Source of the DNA: Rhodospirillaceae bacterium
GTDB taxonomy: Bacteria; Pseudomonadota; Alphaproteobacteria; Dongiales; Dongiaceae
NCBI GenBank assembly: GCA_016712715.1
Contig: JADJQM010000003.1
Span: forward strand, 558,001-622,000
DNA: 64,000 bases
Direction: 5' to 3'
A program made the translations under genes and the position numbers. Shown here one piece after another: positions 1-10,598 of this stretch; position 1 is the stretch's first letter; every line of letters starts with the position of its first letter. The notes under the pieces were generated by a model. That model did no database searches and was not told the origin of the DNA. It worked only from the letters and a program-made list of their open reading frames with translations.

Positions 1-2
1 CG

Positions 3-110
3 CCCTGGGTCGTGACCTTCCCGGGTCTTGCCATCCTCATCACGGTGCTGGCCTTTAACCTCATGGGCGACGGGCTGCGCGATGCGCTTGACCCGAAGCT
101 GAAGCGCTGA
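3..110 (+). CDS. Dpp/Opp-type ABC transporter permease, C-terminal fragment
   Basis: Only the last 35 codons lie in the window; the gene begins upstream. The visible tail has a hydrophobic helix (AILITVLAFNLMGDGLRDALDP), and GDGLRDALDP is the usual end of DppC/OppC-type inner-membrane permeases. The same ending occurs in the complete OppC at 37586-38479. Its stop is 12 bp before the ATPase gene that starts at 123, so the two are co-transcribed. Substrate cannot be told from this fragment. Confidence 0.85.
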   Translation, partial: PWVVTFPGLAILITVLAFNLMGDGLRDALDPKLKR

Positions 111-122
111 GGGGAAGCGATC

Positions 123-1135
123 ATGGCACTACTCGAAATCCGCAATCTCTCGGTCCAGTTCCAGACCCATAGCGGCCCGTTCCGCGCGGTGGACGGCATC
201 GATCTCGACCTCGACAAGGGCGAACTCCTCGGCGTCGTCGGTGAATCCGGCTCCGGCAAGAGCGTCACCATGCTGGCGGTGATGGGCCTTATCCCCTGGC
301 CGGGCAAGGTCACCGCCGACCGCATGATGTTCGACGGAATCGATCTCATGTCCCTGAAGCCTTCCGCGCGCAGGAAGATCGTCGGCAAGGACATTGCCAT
401 GATCTTCCAGGAGCCGATGACCAGCCTCAACCCCTGCTTCACCGTCGGCTTCCAGATCATGGAGACGCTGCAGGTCCATGAAGGCGGCTCGCGCCGCGAA
501 CGTCGCGACCGCACCGTGGAACTCCTCGAACAGGTCGGCATCCCGGCAGCGTCCACCCGCCTCGACAGTTTCCCGCACCAGCTCTCCGGCGGCATGTGCC
601 AGCGCGTCATGATCGCCATGGCGATCGCCTGCAACCCGCGCCTCCTCATCGCCGACGAACCGACCACCGCCTTGGACGTCACCATCCAGGCGCAGATCCT
701 CGATCTCCTCGTCAGGCTGCAGCGCGAGCGCGGCATGGCGCTGGTGCTGATCACGCATGACATGGGTGTGGTCGCCGAAACGGCCGAGCGCGTCATGGTG
801 ATGTATGCGAGCCAGCAGGTCGAGGAGCAGAAGGCCGCGGACCTCTTCGCCAACCCGCATCATCCCTATACCGCGGCACTCCTCGAAGCATTGCCGGAAC
901 GCAGTGTCGGCAAGCGTCGCCTCTCCACCATCCCCGGCGTCGTCCCCGGCATTCTCGACCGGCCCACGGGCTGCGTCTTCAACCCGCGTTGCGGCTTTGC
1001 CGATGCGCGCTGCCGTGCCGAACAGCCGGCCTTCACCACGCACAGTTCCTTGACCGCGACCGGCGGCCGTGTGCGCTGCCACTATCCGCTGGAGGCCGGC
1101 GTACCCACAAACCGACCTTCCTCGCAGGAGGCTGC

Positions 1136-1139
<4 letters not shown>
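123..1139 (+). CDS. dppD: Dpp/Opp-type ABC transporter ATP-binding protein (DppD/OppD subunit)
   Basis: 338-residue cytoplasmic ATPase that powers a peptide/nickel-type importer. Walker A is GESGSGKS at about residues 40-47, the signature is LSGGMCQR, Walker B is LLIADEPTTALD, and the switch histidine is in ITHDMG. The C-terminus carries the oligopeptide-type extension with the cysteine-containing GCVFNPRC segment. Length is normal for the family. The signature has Cys where Arg is more usual in DppD proteins. It follows the permease by 12 bp, and its TGA overlaps the ATG of the next ATPase, so translation is probably coupled. DppD versus OppD cannot be decided without the binding protein. 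Confidence 0.92.
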
Positions 1140-2172
<1,033 letters not shown>

Positions 2173-2731
2173 GGCTCGGTCGGCCAAAAAAAACGAAGCC
2201 TGAGCGAAGAAATTCGAAGGCGGCTTCCACAAATTCTGGTGTGAGGATTTGGGAATGCCCCGGTATTTTTGCCCAAAAATGTGGCATTGCCGGGAAACCA
2301 GGCGGGCTTCCGGGGCGCCATCGCGCCGCCCTGGACGGAAATTCGGCCTTTCTTAGGAAAGATTACCAGGAATCCCGCGTGTCCTGCGGCAATTTTGTCA
2401 CATCACTGTCAAGGTTGCGTAAGGCGCTGTCCTGACTCGCCTTTCGCTCTTAAAACACGTGTGTTATCAAAGCGCACGGGTTGGCCGATCCGAGTCCGTC
2501 CGATGGGCGGTTCACGGTCGGTTAAGTTTTCGCCGGGACAATGTGACAGCGACGATGTGGCTTGGCTGCACCGTCATCATGGCGCGGATGGATCGACGGG
2601 GACTTGGGACCAGCACGTTCAGATTTTGCGACCGGGGAAGACGGAGGTCGCTTTGGGGGACGGTGCAACGGTTCGCTAGAAGAGCAGATCAACTTTTCGA
2701 AACCGGGCTACCGGAAAGGGTTAGGGGTTCT
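2173..2731. other. intergenic region upstream of mlaA
   Basis: About 560 bp without a convincing gene. An open frame runs through it into mlaA from about 2459, but the translation there is basic and unrelated to the family, and mlaA has its own RBS and signal peptide at 2732. A 16-bp near-palindrome lies at 2451-2466 (see its own entry). No clear terminator for the preceding dpp operon was found. The stretch is presumably the mlaA promoter region. Confidence 0.6.
2451..2466. promoter_or_regulatory. near-perfect palindrome TAAAACACGTGTGTTA
   Basis: The 16 bases match their own reverse complement at 14 positions, with a perfect ACACGTGT core at 2455-2462. It sits about 270 bp before mlaA. The size and symmetry suit a dimeric repressor site, but no regulator is assigned and it could be chance. 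The call rests on symmetry alone. Confidence 0.3.
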
Positions 2732-3622
2732 ATGTTCAAGGTCATGAATTTTACGAAGAAGACGCTGGCTGTCACCTCGGTGGCGCTGGGCCTCTTGGCT
2801 GCCGGCTGCGCGACGGCGCCGGATCCCAGCGACGAAGCCGCTGTTCAGGCGTTCAACGAGGCGAACGACCCGTTGGAGCCGATGAACCGTTACTTCTTTG
2901 AAGTGAACCACGGTCTCGACGAACTGCTCGTGAAGCCGTTCGCCGGCTATTACAACATCGCTTTGCCTGATCCGGCCAAGGACAGCATCCGCAACTTCCT
3001 CCGCAACCTGCGCTCGCCGGTGATCCTCGCCAACGACCTCTTCCAGGGTGAAGGCAGCCGCGCCGGCACGACCGCGTCGCGCTTCCTCATCAACACCACG
3101 CTCGGTGTCGGTGGCCTGCTCGATGCCGCCAGCTGGTTCGGCATCAATTATCACGACGAAGATTTCGGCCAGACCCTCGCAGTCTGGGGTTCGGGCGAGG
3201 GCATCTATCTGCACCTGCCGCTGCTTGGCCCCAGCAACCCGCGCGACGCCGGCGGCAAGCTCGTGGACTACGTCCTCGATCCGCTCACCTGGGTCGGCTA
3301 CGTCTATAACGTCTCCTGGATCAACACGACCCGCTTCATGGTCGAGGGCATCGATACGCGCGCCCGCAACCTTGAGACGATCGCCGAACTGCAAAAGGGC
3401 TCGGTCGACTTCTATGCGACCATCCGCAGCCTCTATCGCCAGCACCGCAACGACGCCATCGCCAATGGCGAGGATCCGGAAGCGGTGATCAGCAAGGTGA
3501 CCAACGAGGAGATGATCCCGGAAGATGGCGCGGAAGTGCCGTCCGTCCTGCTGCCCACGGCTCCCTCGGCAGCGACGCCGCAGCCGGCGACGACGGGCGA
3601 CCAGCTCTCGGAGGCTTTCTAA
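2732..3622 (+). CDS. mlaA: MlaA (VacJ) family outer-membrane lipoprotein
   Basis: MlaA removes mislocalised phospholipids from the outer leaflet of the outer membrane and passes them to periplasmic MlaC. The chosen ATG at 2732 follows TAGGGG and gives 296 residues. A signal peptide ends in a lipobox (LLAAG|C, Cys about residue 26). The family block NDPLEPMNRYFFEVN follows, then the conserved GLLDAASWFGI and EDFGQTLAVWG stretches. The C-terminal 60 residues are Pro/Ala/Thr rich. mlaC begins 5 bp after its stop, so they form a pair. The inner-membrane MlaFEDB genes are not in the window. Confidence 0.95.
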   Translation: MFKVMNFTKKTLAVTSVALGLLAAGCATAPDPSDEAAVQAFNEANDPLEPMNRYFFEVNHGLDELLVKPFAGYYNIALPDPAKDSIRNFLRNLRSPVILANDLFQGEGSRAGTTASRFLINTTLGVGGLLDAASWFGINYHDEDFGQTLAVWGSGEGIYLHLPLLGPSNPRDAGGKLVDYVLDPLTWVGYVYNVSWINTTRFMVEGIDTRARNLETIAELQKGSVDFYATIRSLYRQHRNDAIANGEDPEAVISKVTNEEMIPEDGAEVPSVLLPTAPSAATPQPATTGDQLSEAF

Positions 3623-3627
3623 CTTCC

Positions 3628-4227
3628 ATGCTGACTCGTAGATCCCTTCTGGCGGCGGCGGCATTTGCCGCCGCCGTTTCCACATTCAAGCCACTTGCCT
3701 CGGCCGATCAGGCCAGTCTTGAGGCGTTCATCAACTCGCTCTCGCAGCAGGCCATCACCGAACTCACTTCGGCCGGCACCGACAAGGAACGTGCGGCCAA
3801 GCTGCTGCCGATCCTGCAGAAGTATTTCGACATGCCCAAGCTCGCCAAGCATACGCTGGGTCTCTATTGGAAGCTGGCGACGCCGGAAGAGCAGCAGGCC
3901 TATGTCGCGGTCTTCACCGAATACATGAGCGCCTTCTACGGCAAGCGCTTTGCCGAATATTCCGGCCAGTCGCTGGCCGTCCAGAAGGTACGCGAGAACG
4001 GCGACACCTCGACCGTCTTCACCATCGTCAAGGGCGCCGAAGGCGAACCCCGCGTCGATTGGGACGTCAACACCAATGGCGGCAACAATATGATCACCGA
4101 CGTCCGCGTCGAGGGTTTGAGCCTCGCTGAAACCCACCGCCAGGAATTCGCCTCGGTCATCAGCTCGAACGGCGGCAAGGTCCAGGCCCTGATCGACATC
4201 CTGAAGAAAAAGGTCGCCTCGATCTAG
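3628..4227 (+). CDS. mlaC: MlaC family periplasmic phospholipid-binding protein
   Basis: 199 residues, the usual MlaC length. It shuttles phospholipid between MlaA in the outer membrane and the MlaFEDB complex in the inner membrane. The N-terminus has a twin-arginine-like signal (TRRSLLAAAAFAAAV). The mature part contains MlaC-type features such as YFDMPKLAKHTLG and YMSAFYGKRFAEYSGQ. It lies 5 bp downstream of mlaA and is followed by a strong terminator at 4257-4290, so mlaA-mlaC is a complete transcription unit end. Confidence 0.93.
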   Translation: MLTRRSLLAAAAFAAAVSTFKPLASADQASLEAFINSLSQQAITELTSAGTDKERAAKLLPILQKYFDMPKLAKHTLGLYWKLATPEEQQAYVAVFTEYMSAFYGKRFAEYSGQSLAVQKVRENGDTSTVFTIVKGAEGEPRVDWDVNTNGGNNMITDVRVEGLSLAETHRQEFASVISSNGGKVQALIDILKKKVASI

Positions 4228-4256
4228 GATCGGCGCTTCCTCGAACAGCATCTGAC

Positions 4257-4290
4257 AATCCCCGCCGCCAGTCATGTCGGCGGGGATTTT
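4257..4290 (+). terminator. rho-independent terminator after mlaC
   Basis: A perfect 11-bp stem, AATCCCCGCCG (4257-4267) with CGGCGGGGATT (4278-4288), has a 10-nt loop and ends in a short T run (TTTT from 4287). It begins 30 bp after the mlaC stop. Confidence 0.88.
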
Positions 4291-4368
4291 CGTCTCGGGC
4301 TTGCCTGGGGCTTGCCTGGCACCCGCCAGATCACCCACACTGCCGCTCCCGCCTGCCACGAGAGCAAC

Positions 4369-5466
4369 ATGCCCAACCAATCCAAGCCCGCACAATCCAT
4401 GCCCGACCAACCCAGCATCATCGTCATCGGCGCCGGCATCATCGGTGCTTCGCTCGCTTTTCACCTGGCCAGGAGCGGCGCCCGCACCACCCTCATCGAA
4501 GGAGCGGAGCCCGGCGGCATCGCCACGCGCAACTCCTGGGCCTGGATCAATGCAAGCTGGGGCAATCCCGAACCCTATTTCCGCCTGCGCCGGCAATCGA
4601 TGGCCGATTGGCGCCGCCTCGCCGCCGAGGTGCCGGAGATCAAGGTCGATTGGACGGGTGGCCTCATCTGGGATCTGCCGCGCCCGGAACTCGAAGCCTA
4701 TGCCGCCGAACATGGGAGCTGGGGCTATGGCATCCGCGCCGTGGACGGGCCCGAGGCGCTGCGGCTCGAACCGGCGCTGAACAATCCGCCGGACTTCGCC
4801 CTGCATGTCGCCGAGGAAGGCGCTGTCGATCCCACCGCGACGGCGCTGGCGCTTGTGGCCGCCGCACAAAGCCAGGGCGCCATCCTGCGCCGGGAACGCG
4901 TGCTGTCGCTTGATGTCGAAGCCGGCCGCGTCACCGGCATTGTCACCGCTTCCGGCCGCCTGCGTGCCGACACCATCGTCATCGCCGCGGGAGCCGAGAC
5001 CGCGACCCTTGCCGCCACCGCCAACATCGTTGTGCCGATGTCGACGCCGCCGGGCCTGCTGGTGGCGACCAAGCCCCATGCGAAGCTCCTCAACGGCCTC
5101 GTCATGTCACCCTCGATGCATGTCCGCCAGCTGGCTGATGGCAGCCTGCTGGCGGGTGCCGATTTCGGCGGCTCGGATCCTGGCCGTGACGCCGCCGCCA
5201 CGGCCGCCACGGTATTCGCGGGCCTGCAGCGCCTGCTGAAGACGAGCGAGGCGCTTGCTTACGATCGATATCAGATCGGCTACAGGCCGATGCCGGCGGA
5301 TGGCTTTCCGATCCTGGGGCCAGCCCGCCCCGGTCTCTATCTCGCCATGACTCATTCCGGCATCACCCTCGCCCCCATCCTCGGCCGGTTTGGCGCGGCC
5401 GAGATCCTGGGCGCGGGGCGCGATCCGCTGCTGGCCCCTTACGGCTGGGACAGGTTCGGCGCCTGA
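4369..5466 (+). CDS. FAD-dependent oxidoreductase, glycine/D-amino-acid oxidase (DAO) family
   Basis: 365 residues from ATG 4369, which follows a GAGAG element. An earlier in-frame start at 4312 would lie just behind the mlaC terminator and adds no family sequence. The N-terminal Rossmann dinucleotide-binding motif IIVIGAGIIGASLAFHLA is followed by an acidic residue at the end of the second strand (TLIEG). The C-terminal part has the DAO-type flavin-site block YRPMPADGFPILGP and MTHSGITLAP. No signal peptide is seen, so it is probably a cytoplasmic soluble oxidase of an amine or amino acid. The substrate cannot be assigned. Confidence 0.9.
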   Translation: MPNQSKPAQSMPDQPSIIVIGAGIIGASLAFHLARSGARTTLIEGAEPGGIATRNSWAWINASWGNPEPYFRLRRQSMADWRRLAAEVPEIKVDWTGGLIWDLPRPELEAYAAEHGSWGYGIRAVDGPEALRLEPALNNPPDFALHVAEEGAVDPTATALALVAAAQSQGAILRRERVLSLDVEAGRVTGIVTASGRLRADTIVIAAGAETATLAATANIVVPMSTPPGLLVATKPHAKLLNGLVMSPSMHVRQLADGSLLAGADFGGSDPGRDAAATAATVFAGLQRLLKTSEALAYDRYQIGYRPMPADGFPILGPARPGLYLAMTHSGITLAPILGRFGAAEILGAGRDPLLAPYGWDRFGA

Positions 5467-5597
5467 GGCGGCTCCACCAGGGATTTCGGTAACCAGCCGG
5501 GCCGGTTGCCGGTCGAGGCCATGTACCACAAGGTCGACATCAGCACAGTCCCGTTGAGAGCCGCGAGACCCACGCAAGTCAGAGCGATTGTTTGCAT
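5439..5597 (-). CDS. small single-pass membrane protein (hypothetical)
   Basis: 52 residues from ATG 5597, preceded by GAGGG about 9 nt upstream. One hydrophobic helix (IALTCVGLAALNGTVLMSTLWYM in outline) is followed by a Pro-rich polar tail. Its 3' end overlaps the convergent FAD oxidoreductase by 28 bp. The family is not recognised. The RBS and helix support a real gene; the short length and overlap argue for caution. Confidence 0.4.
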   Translation of the reverse strand: MQTIALTCVGLAALNGTVLMSTLWYMASTGNRPGWLPKSLVEPPQAPNLSQP

Positions 5598-6051
5598 TTT
5601 ACTTAATCCCTCACTGGTTGTGGTGAGGTTCATGGTGTGAGGTTGCCGGAAAGTGGGCAAGTGGCATTTCGCCGAGACCTGTGGATATGGTCACTATTTT
5701 TCGTTTTCGACGGACTTAGGTGTGAGAATGAGTATCACGATCGCCTCTCGCTCCGGCCGATAGTCTCGTGATTCGACAGGCGGCCACGAACGCACGCACA
5801 CTCAAAACCACGAGGCAGCTACCGCGGCACGGGCTGGCCAGGTACTCATCGTCAAGCGCCTGAACCGCTGAGAACCTCGGAAATCCGCCTTATGCGACTG
5901 TAAAATAGCCTTGGCGGGTGTTCTTTGGTTGCGCTGTCATTTTGCGACCTATATTGTCATACTTAATAACCAGCGCTTGGTCAGGGTTAATCGGCGGAAA
6001 GCCGGCCGGACCGATCGAATAACGGCGCGGTTGACGGGAGGATTGATACGG
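5598..6051. other. intergenic region before the sugar ABC operon
   Basis: About 450 bp, AT-richer than its surroundings, between two divergent genes. An open frame enters the ABC ATPase gene from 5911, but the family homology and a GGGAGGA ribosome site (6036-6042) set that start at 6052. A TTGCGA followed 16 bp later by TAATAA near 5942-5970 could be a weak promoter. No regulator gene is adjacent. Confidence 0.5.
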
Positions 6052-7116
<1,065 letters not shown>

Positions 7117-7193
7117 GGCTGCTGACTGTCGGAGTGGGAAAAGACGGAAGATCGTCAGTCACAAGAAACGAACCCAGATGGAGGATTAGGACC

Positions 7194-8507
7194 ATGAGTT
7201 TCACCAGACGCGACCTTTTGAAAACCACGGCCGGTATCGGCGCCGCGAGCCTGGCACCCTCTCTGCTCGGCGGCCGCAAAGCCTTTGCCCAGGATCTCAG
7301 CTACAAGCCGGAAGAAGGCGCAAGCTTGCGCCTGTTGCGCTGGTCGCCCTTCGTGAAGGGTGACGAGGCAGCCTGGCTCGCCAACACCAAGAAATTCACC
7401 GAAGCGACCGGTGTCGAAGTCCGCGTCGACAAGGAAAGCTGGGAAGACATCCGGCCCAAGGCTGCGGTGGCTGCAAATGTCGGCTCCGGCCCAGATCTCA
7501 TGATGGTCTGGTTCGACGACCCCCATCAATATCCCGACAAGCTCCTCGATGTGACCGAGCTGGCCGACTATCTCGGCAACAAATATGGCGGCTGGCATCA
7601 GGGCCCGAAGGATTACGCCTCGCGTGACGGCAAGTTCATCGGCCTGCCCACCGCCACCATCGGCAACGCCATCGTCTACCGCGAAAGCTGGGTCAAGGCC
7701 GCCGGCTGGTCGGAATTCCCGACCAAGACCGACGACTTCCTGGAACTGTGCAAAGCCATGCAGAAGAGCGGCCATCCGGTCGGCTTCACCCATGGCCATG
7801 GTGTCGGCGACGGCAACAACTACGGCCATTGGCTGCTGTGGAGCCATGGCGGCCAGATGGTAGACGAAAAGGGCAATGGCACCATCAACAGCCCCGAGAC
7901 CATGAAAGCGATCGAATACGCCCAGGAGCTCTACAAGACTTTCATCCCGGGCACCGAGAGCTGGCTCGACGTCAACAACAACCGCGCCTTCCTGGCCGGT
8001 GAATTGTCGGTCATCGCCAACGGCATCTCGGCCTATTACACGCCCAAGAACGATCCGGCCCAGGCCGAGCTCGCCGCCGACATCCGCACCTGCCCGCTGC
8101 CGATCGGCCCCGTCGGCAAGTCGATCGAGCTCTACCAGGTCACCAGCTCGGTCATCTTCAAATACACCAAGTACCCGAACGCGGCGCGCGAGTATCTGCG
8201 CTTCATGTTCGAACAGGAGCAGATGGACAATTGGCTCCAGGGCTCGTCCGGCTATTGCTGCCAGACGCTGAAATCCTATGACTCCAACCCGATCTGGACC
8301 TCCGACCGCAACTACGCGCCTTACGCCAAGGCGTCCGCCACCCTGCGGCCGAACGGCTATGCCGGCCCGCTGGGCTATGCCTCGGCGGCGGTGATGGCCG
8401 ACTATGTCCTGGTCGATCTCTTCGCCGAAACCGTGACCGGCGCCGCCACCCCGGCGGAAGCCATCGAGAAAGCCGAGAAGCGCATCAACCGCTATTACCG
8501 CGTCTGA
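7194..8507 (+). CDS. extracellular solute-binding protein (family 1), Tat-exported, sugar ABC transporter
   Basis: 437-residue periplasmic receptor. Start ATG 7194 follows GGAGGATTAGG. The N-terminus is a twin-arginine signal (TRRDLLKTTAGIGAASL) ending near KAFAQD, so it is probably exported folded by Tat. The mature sequence follows the family-1 pattern: SGPDLMMVWFDDPHQY in the N-lobe, the hinge LPTATIGNAIVYRESW, then repeated aromatic residues. It lies between the ATPase and the two permeases and is followed by a strong hairpin (8518-8567). The ligand is unknown. Confidence 0.93.
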   Translation: MSFTRRDLLKTTAGIGAASLAPSLLGGRKAFAQDLSYKPEEGASLRLLRWSPFVKGDEAAWLANTKKFTEATGVEVRVDKESWEDIRPKAAVAANVGSGPDLMMVWFDDPHQYPDKLLDVTELADYLGNKYGGWHQGPKDYASRDGKFIGLPTATIGNAIVYRESWVKAAGWSEFPTKTDDFLELCKAMQKSGHPVGFTHGHGVGDGNNYGHWLLWSHGGQMVDEKGNGTINSPETMKAIEYAQELYKTFIPGTESWLDVNNNRAFLAGELSVIANGISAYYTPKNDPAQAELAADIRTCPLPIGPVGKSIELYQVTSSVIFKYTKYPNAAREYLRFMFEQEQMDNWLQGSSGYCCQTLKSYDSNPIWTSDRNYAPYAKASATLRPNGYAGPLGYASAAVMADYVLVDLFAETVTGAATPAEAIEKAEKRINRYYRV

Positions 8508-8517
8508 CGCGTCGCAC

Positions 8518-8567
8518 GCGACTGGTGGCGCCCTCTGGTACTGGGCGCCATCAGTCGCTCTTCTTTT
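8518..8567 (+). terminator. strong stem-loop after the sugar-binding protein gene
   Basis: A 16-bp stem (8518-8533 with 8543-8558, one G-T wobble) with a 9-nt loop is followed by the T-rich tail TCTTCTTTTC. It sits inside the operon, between binding protein and permease. The likely effect is partial termination or protection of the upstream mRNA, giving more receptor than permease. Confidence 0.82.
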
Positions 8568-8612
8568 CGAAGCGGCATTTTTGAGAGCAACTGATGTTTT
8601 GCTGGAAGCAAG

Positions 8613-8750
8613 CCCCCCTCACCCCCACCCTCTCCCCGCCCGGAGGCGAATGCCGACCTTCGTCGGCGGGGTCGCGGGGCGAGGGAGCCGATGAGTATGC
8701 TCAAAGCCCCTCGCCCCCCTGAAATGGGGAGAGGGGTTGGGGTGAGGGGC
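8613..8750. repeat. dispersed GC-rich inverted repeat, copy 1
   Basis: A left half (CCCCCTCACCCCCACCCTCT...) and a right half ending GGGTTGGGGTGAGGGG are roughly inverted, with a smaller internal inverted pair between them. The same words recur at 13376-13480, 18008-18110, 23322-23430 and, as a half copy, 33319-33352. It has no coding potential and lies between the binding protein and permease genes. Confidence 0.75.
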
Positions 8751-8779
8751 GCCTTCTCGAAGTCAGGTACCGAATTCCG

Positions 8780-9709
8780 ATGACCGCAACCACCCACCGC
8801 AGCAAGCCGCTCCTCGCCCGCATCGGCGAGAGCCGCGGCGCGCTCGGCTTCCTTTTCATGCTGCCGGCCGCAATCCTCCTGCTGCTGTTCCTCACCTATC
8901 CGCTGGGCCTGGGCATCTGGCTGGGCTTCACCGATGAGAAGATCGGCCGCCCCGGCATCTTCATCGGCCTCGAGAATTACGAATATCTGCTGGATGACAG
9001 CGTGTTCTGGCTCTCGGTCTTCAACACACTGCTCTATACCAGCGTCGCCTCCGCCCTGAAATTCGCCCTCGGCCTATGGCTGGCCCTGCTGCTCAACGAG
9101 AATCTGCCGTTCAAGGCCTTCTTCCGCGCCATCGTATTGCTGCCCTGGGTCGTCCCCACCGTGCTCTCCGCCATCGCCTTCTGGTGGATCTATGACGCGC
9201 AGTTCTCGATCGTCTCCTGGGTGCTGGTGGATTGGGGCATCATCGACCAGCCGATCAATTTCCTCGGCGATCCCAACAATGCGCGCGCCTCGGTGATCGC
9301 AGCCAATGTCTGGCGCGGCATTCCCTTCGTCGCCATCACGTTGCTGGCCGGCCTGCAGACCATTCCGCCCTCGCTCTATGAGGCAGCGACGCTCGACGGC
9401 GCCGGCTCCTGGCAGCGCTTCCGCTTCGTGACCTTTCCGCTCTTGACGCCCATCATCGCCATCGTGATGACCTTCTCGGTCCTCTTCACCTTCACCGATT
9501 TCCAGCTCATCTATGTGCTGACGCGCGGTGGTCCGGTGAACGCTACGCATCTCATGGCGACACTCAGTTTCCAGCGCGGCATCTCCGGCGGCAATCTCGG
9601 CGAGGGGGCTGCCATCGCCGTCGCCATGATCCCGTTCCTGCTGGCAGCCATTCTCTTCAGCTTCTTCGGCCTGCAGCGCCGCCGCTGGCAACAAGGCGGG
9701 GGTGAGTGA
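8780..9709 (+). CDS. sugar ABC transporter permease (MalF/UgpA type)
   Basis: 309-residue inner-membrane protein with about six hydrophobic helices, the first at about residues 28-50 (FLFMLPAAILLLLFLTYPLG). The binding-protein-dependent permease loop reads YEAATLDGAGSWQRFRFVTFPLL, the EAA motif that docks on the ATPase. The C-terminal helix is followed by basic residues. No strong RBS is visible at ATG 8780. The stop shares one base with the next permease start (TGATG at 9707-9711). Confidence 0.94.
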   Translation: MTATTHRSKPLLARIGESRGALGFLFMLPAAILLLLFLTYPLGLGIWLGFTDEKIGRPGIFIGLENYEYLLDDSVFWLSVFNTLLYTSVASALKFALGLWLALLLNENLPFKAFFRAIVLLPWVVPTVLSAIAFWWIYDAQFSIVSWVLVDWGIIDQPINFLGDPNNARASVIAANVWRGIPFVAITLLAGLQTIPPSLYEAATLDGAGSWQRFRFVTFPLLTPIIAIVMTFSVLFTFTDFQLIYVLTRGGPVNATHLMATLSFQRGISGGNLGEGAAIAVAMIPFLLAAILFSFFGLQRRRWQQGGGE

Positions 9710-10591
9710 TGGCCGTGAATATCAAGACGGGCGACGACGGCGGCATGACTTACCTCAACCGTCTGCCGCGGCGGCTCGTCACCATCTACCTGCCGCTCGC
9801 CGTCTTCGTCTTCGTGCTGCTGTTCCCGTTCTACTGGATGGCGATCACCGCGGTGAAGCCCAACCAGGAACTGACCGACTACAAGAATTTCAGCCCCTTC
9901 TGGGTGGTGGAACCGACCCTCGACCACATCAAATACCTGCTGTTCGACACCTCCTATCCGGGCTGGTTGTGGAACACGGTCGTGATCTCGGTGGTGGCGA
10001 CGATCCTGTCGCTGGCGGCCTCCGTCTTCGCGGCCTACGCCATCGAACGGCTGCGCTTCCAAGGCGCCCGGCAAGTGGGCCTCGGCATCTTCATGGCCTA
10101 TCTCGTGCCGCCCTCGATCCTGTTCATTCCGCTTGCCGTGATGGTGTTCAACCCTCGGCCTCTACGACACCAAATTCGCGCTCATCCTGACCTATCCGAC
10201 CTTCCTCATCCCGTTCTGCACCTGGCTGCTCATGGGCTATTTCCGCTCGATCCCCTACGAGCTCGAGGAATGCGCCCTCATCGACGGTGCGACACGCTGG
10301 CAGATCCTGACGCGGATCGTGCTGCCTTTGGCGGTGCCCGGCCTCATCTCCGCCGGCATCTTCGCCTTCACCCTGTCGTGGAACGAGTTCATCTACGCCC
10401 TCACCTTCATCCAGTCTTCCGAGAACAAGACGGTGCCGGTGGGGGTGCTCACCGAACTGGTGCGCTCCGATGTCTATGAATGGGGCTCGCTCATGGCAGG
10501 TGCCCTCATCGGCTCGCTCCCCGTGGTGATCCTCTATTCCTTCTTCGTCGAGCATTACGTCTCGTCGATGACCGGCGCGGTCAAGGAATAG
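9709..10591 (+). pseudogene. sugar ABC transporter permease (MalG/UgpE type), one frameshift
   Basis: Partner permease of the preceding gene. The start at ATG 9709 overlaps the upstream stop. The first half contains the N-terminal membrane helices up to IPLAVMVFN. The frame then shifts by one, and the rest (LGLYDTKFALILTYP, then the EAA loop LEECALIDGATRWQILTRIVLPLA, to VSSMTGAVKE) is in the +1 frame, ending at 10591. Removing one C from the CCC at 10152-10154 restores a normal protein of 293 residues. A sequencing insertion is the simplest reading; if real, the importer would lack a permease. Confidence 0.85.
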
Positions 10592-10598
10592 CCGCCGC

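Noticed and set aside
3619..5079. 486-codon open frame on the minus strand
   Set aside because: It is antisense to mlaC and the FAD oxidoreductase, both clear families; the translation is low-complexity His/Gly/Asp-rich, typical of a GC-rich shadow frame.
8613..8750. Possible CRISPR array
   Set aside because: The repeats are dispersed single copies with inverted arms, not regularly spaced direct repeats with unique spacers, and no cas gene is present.
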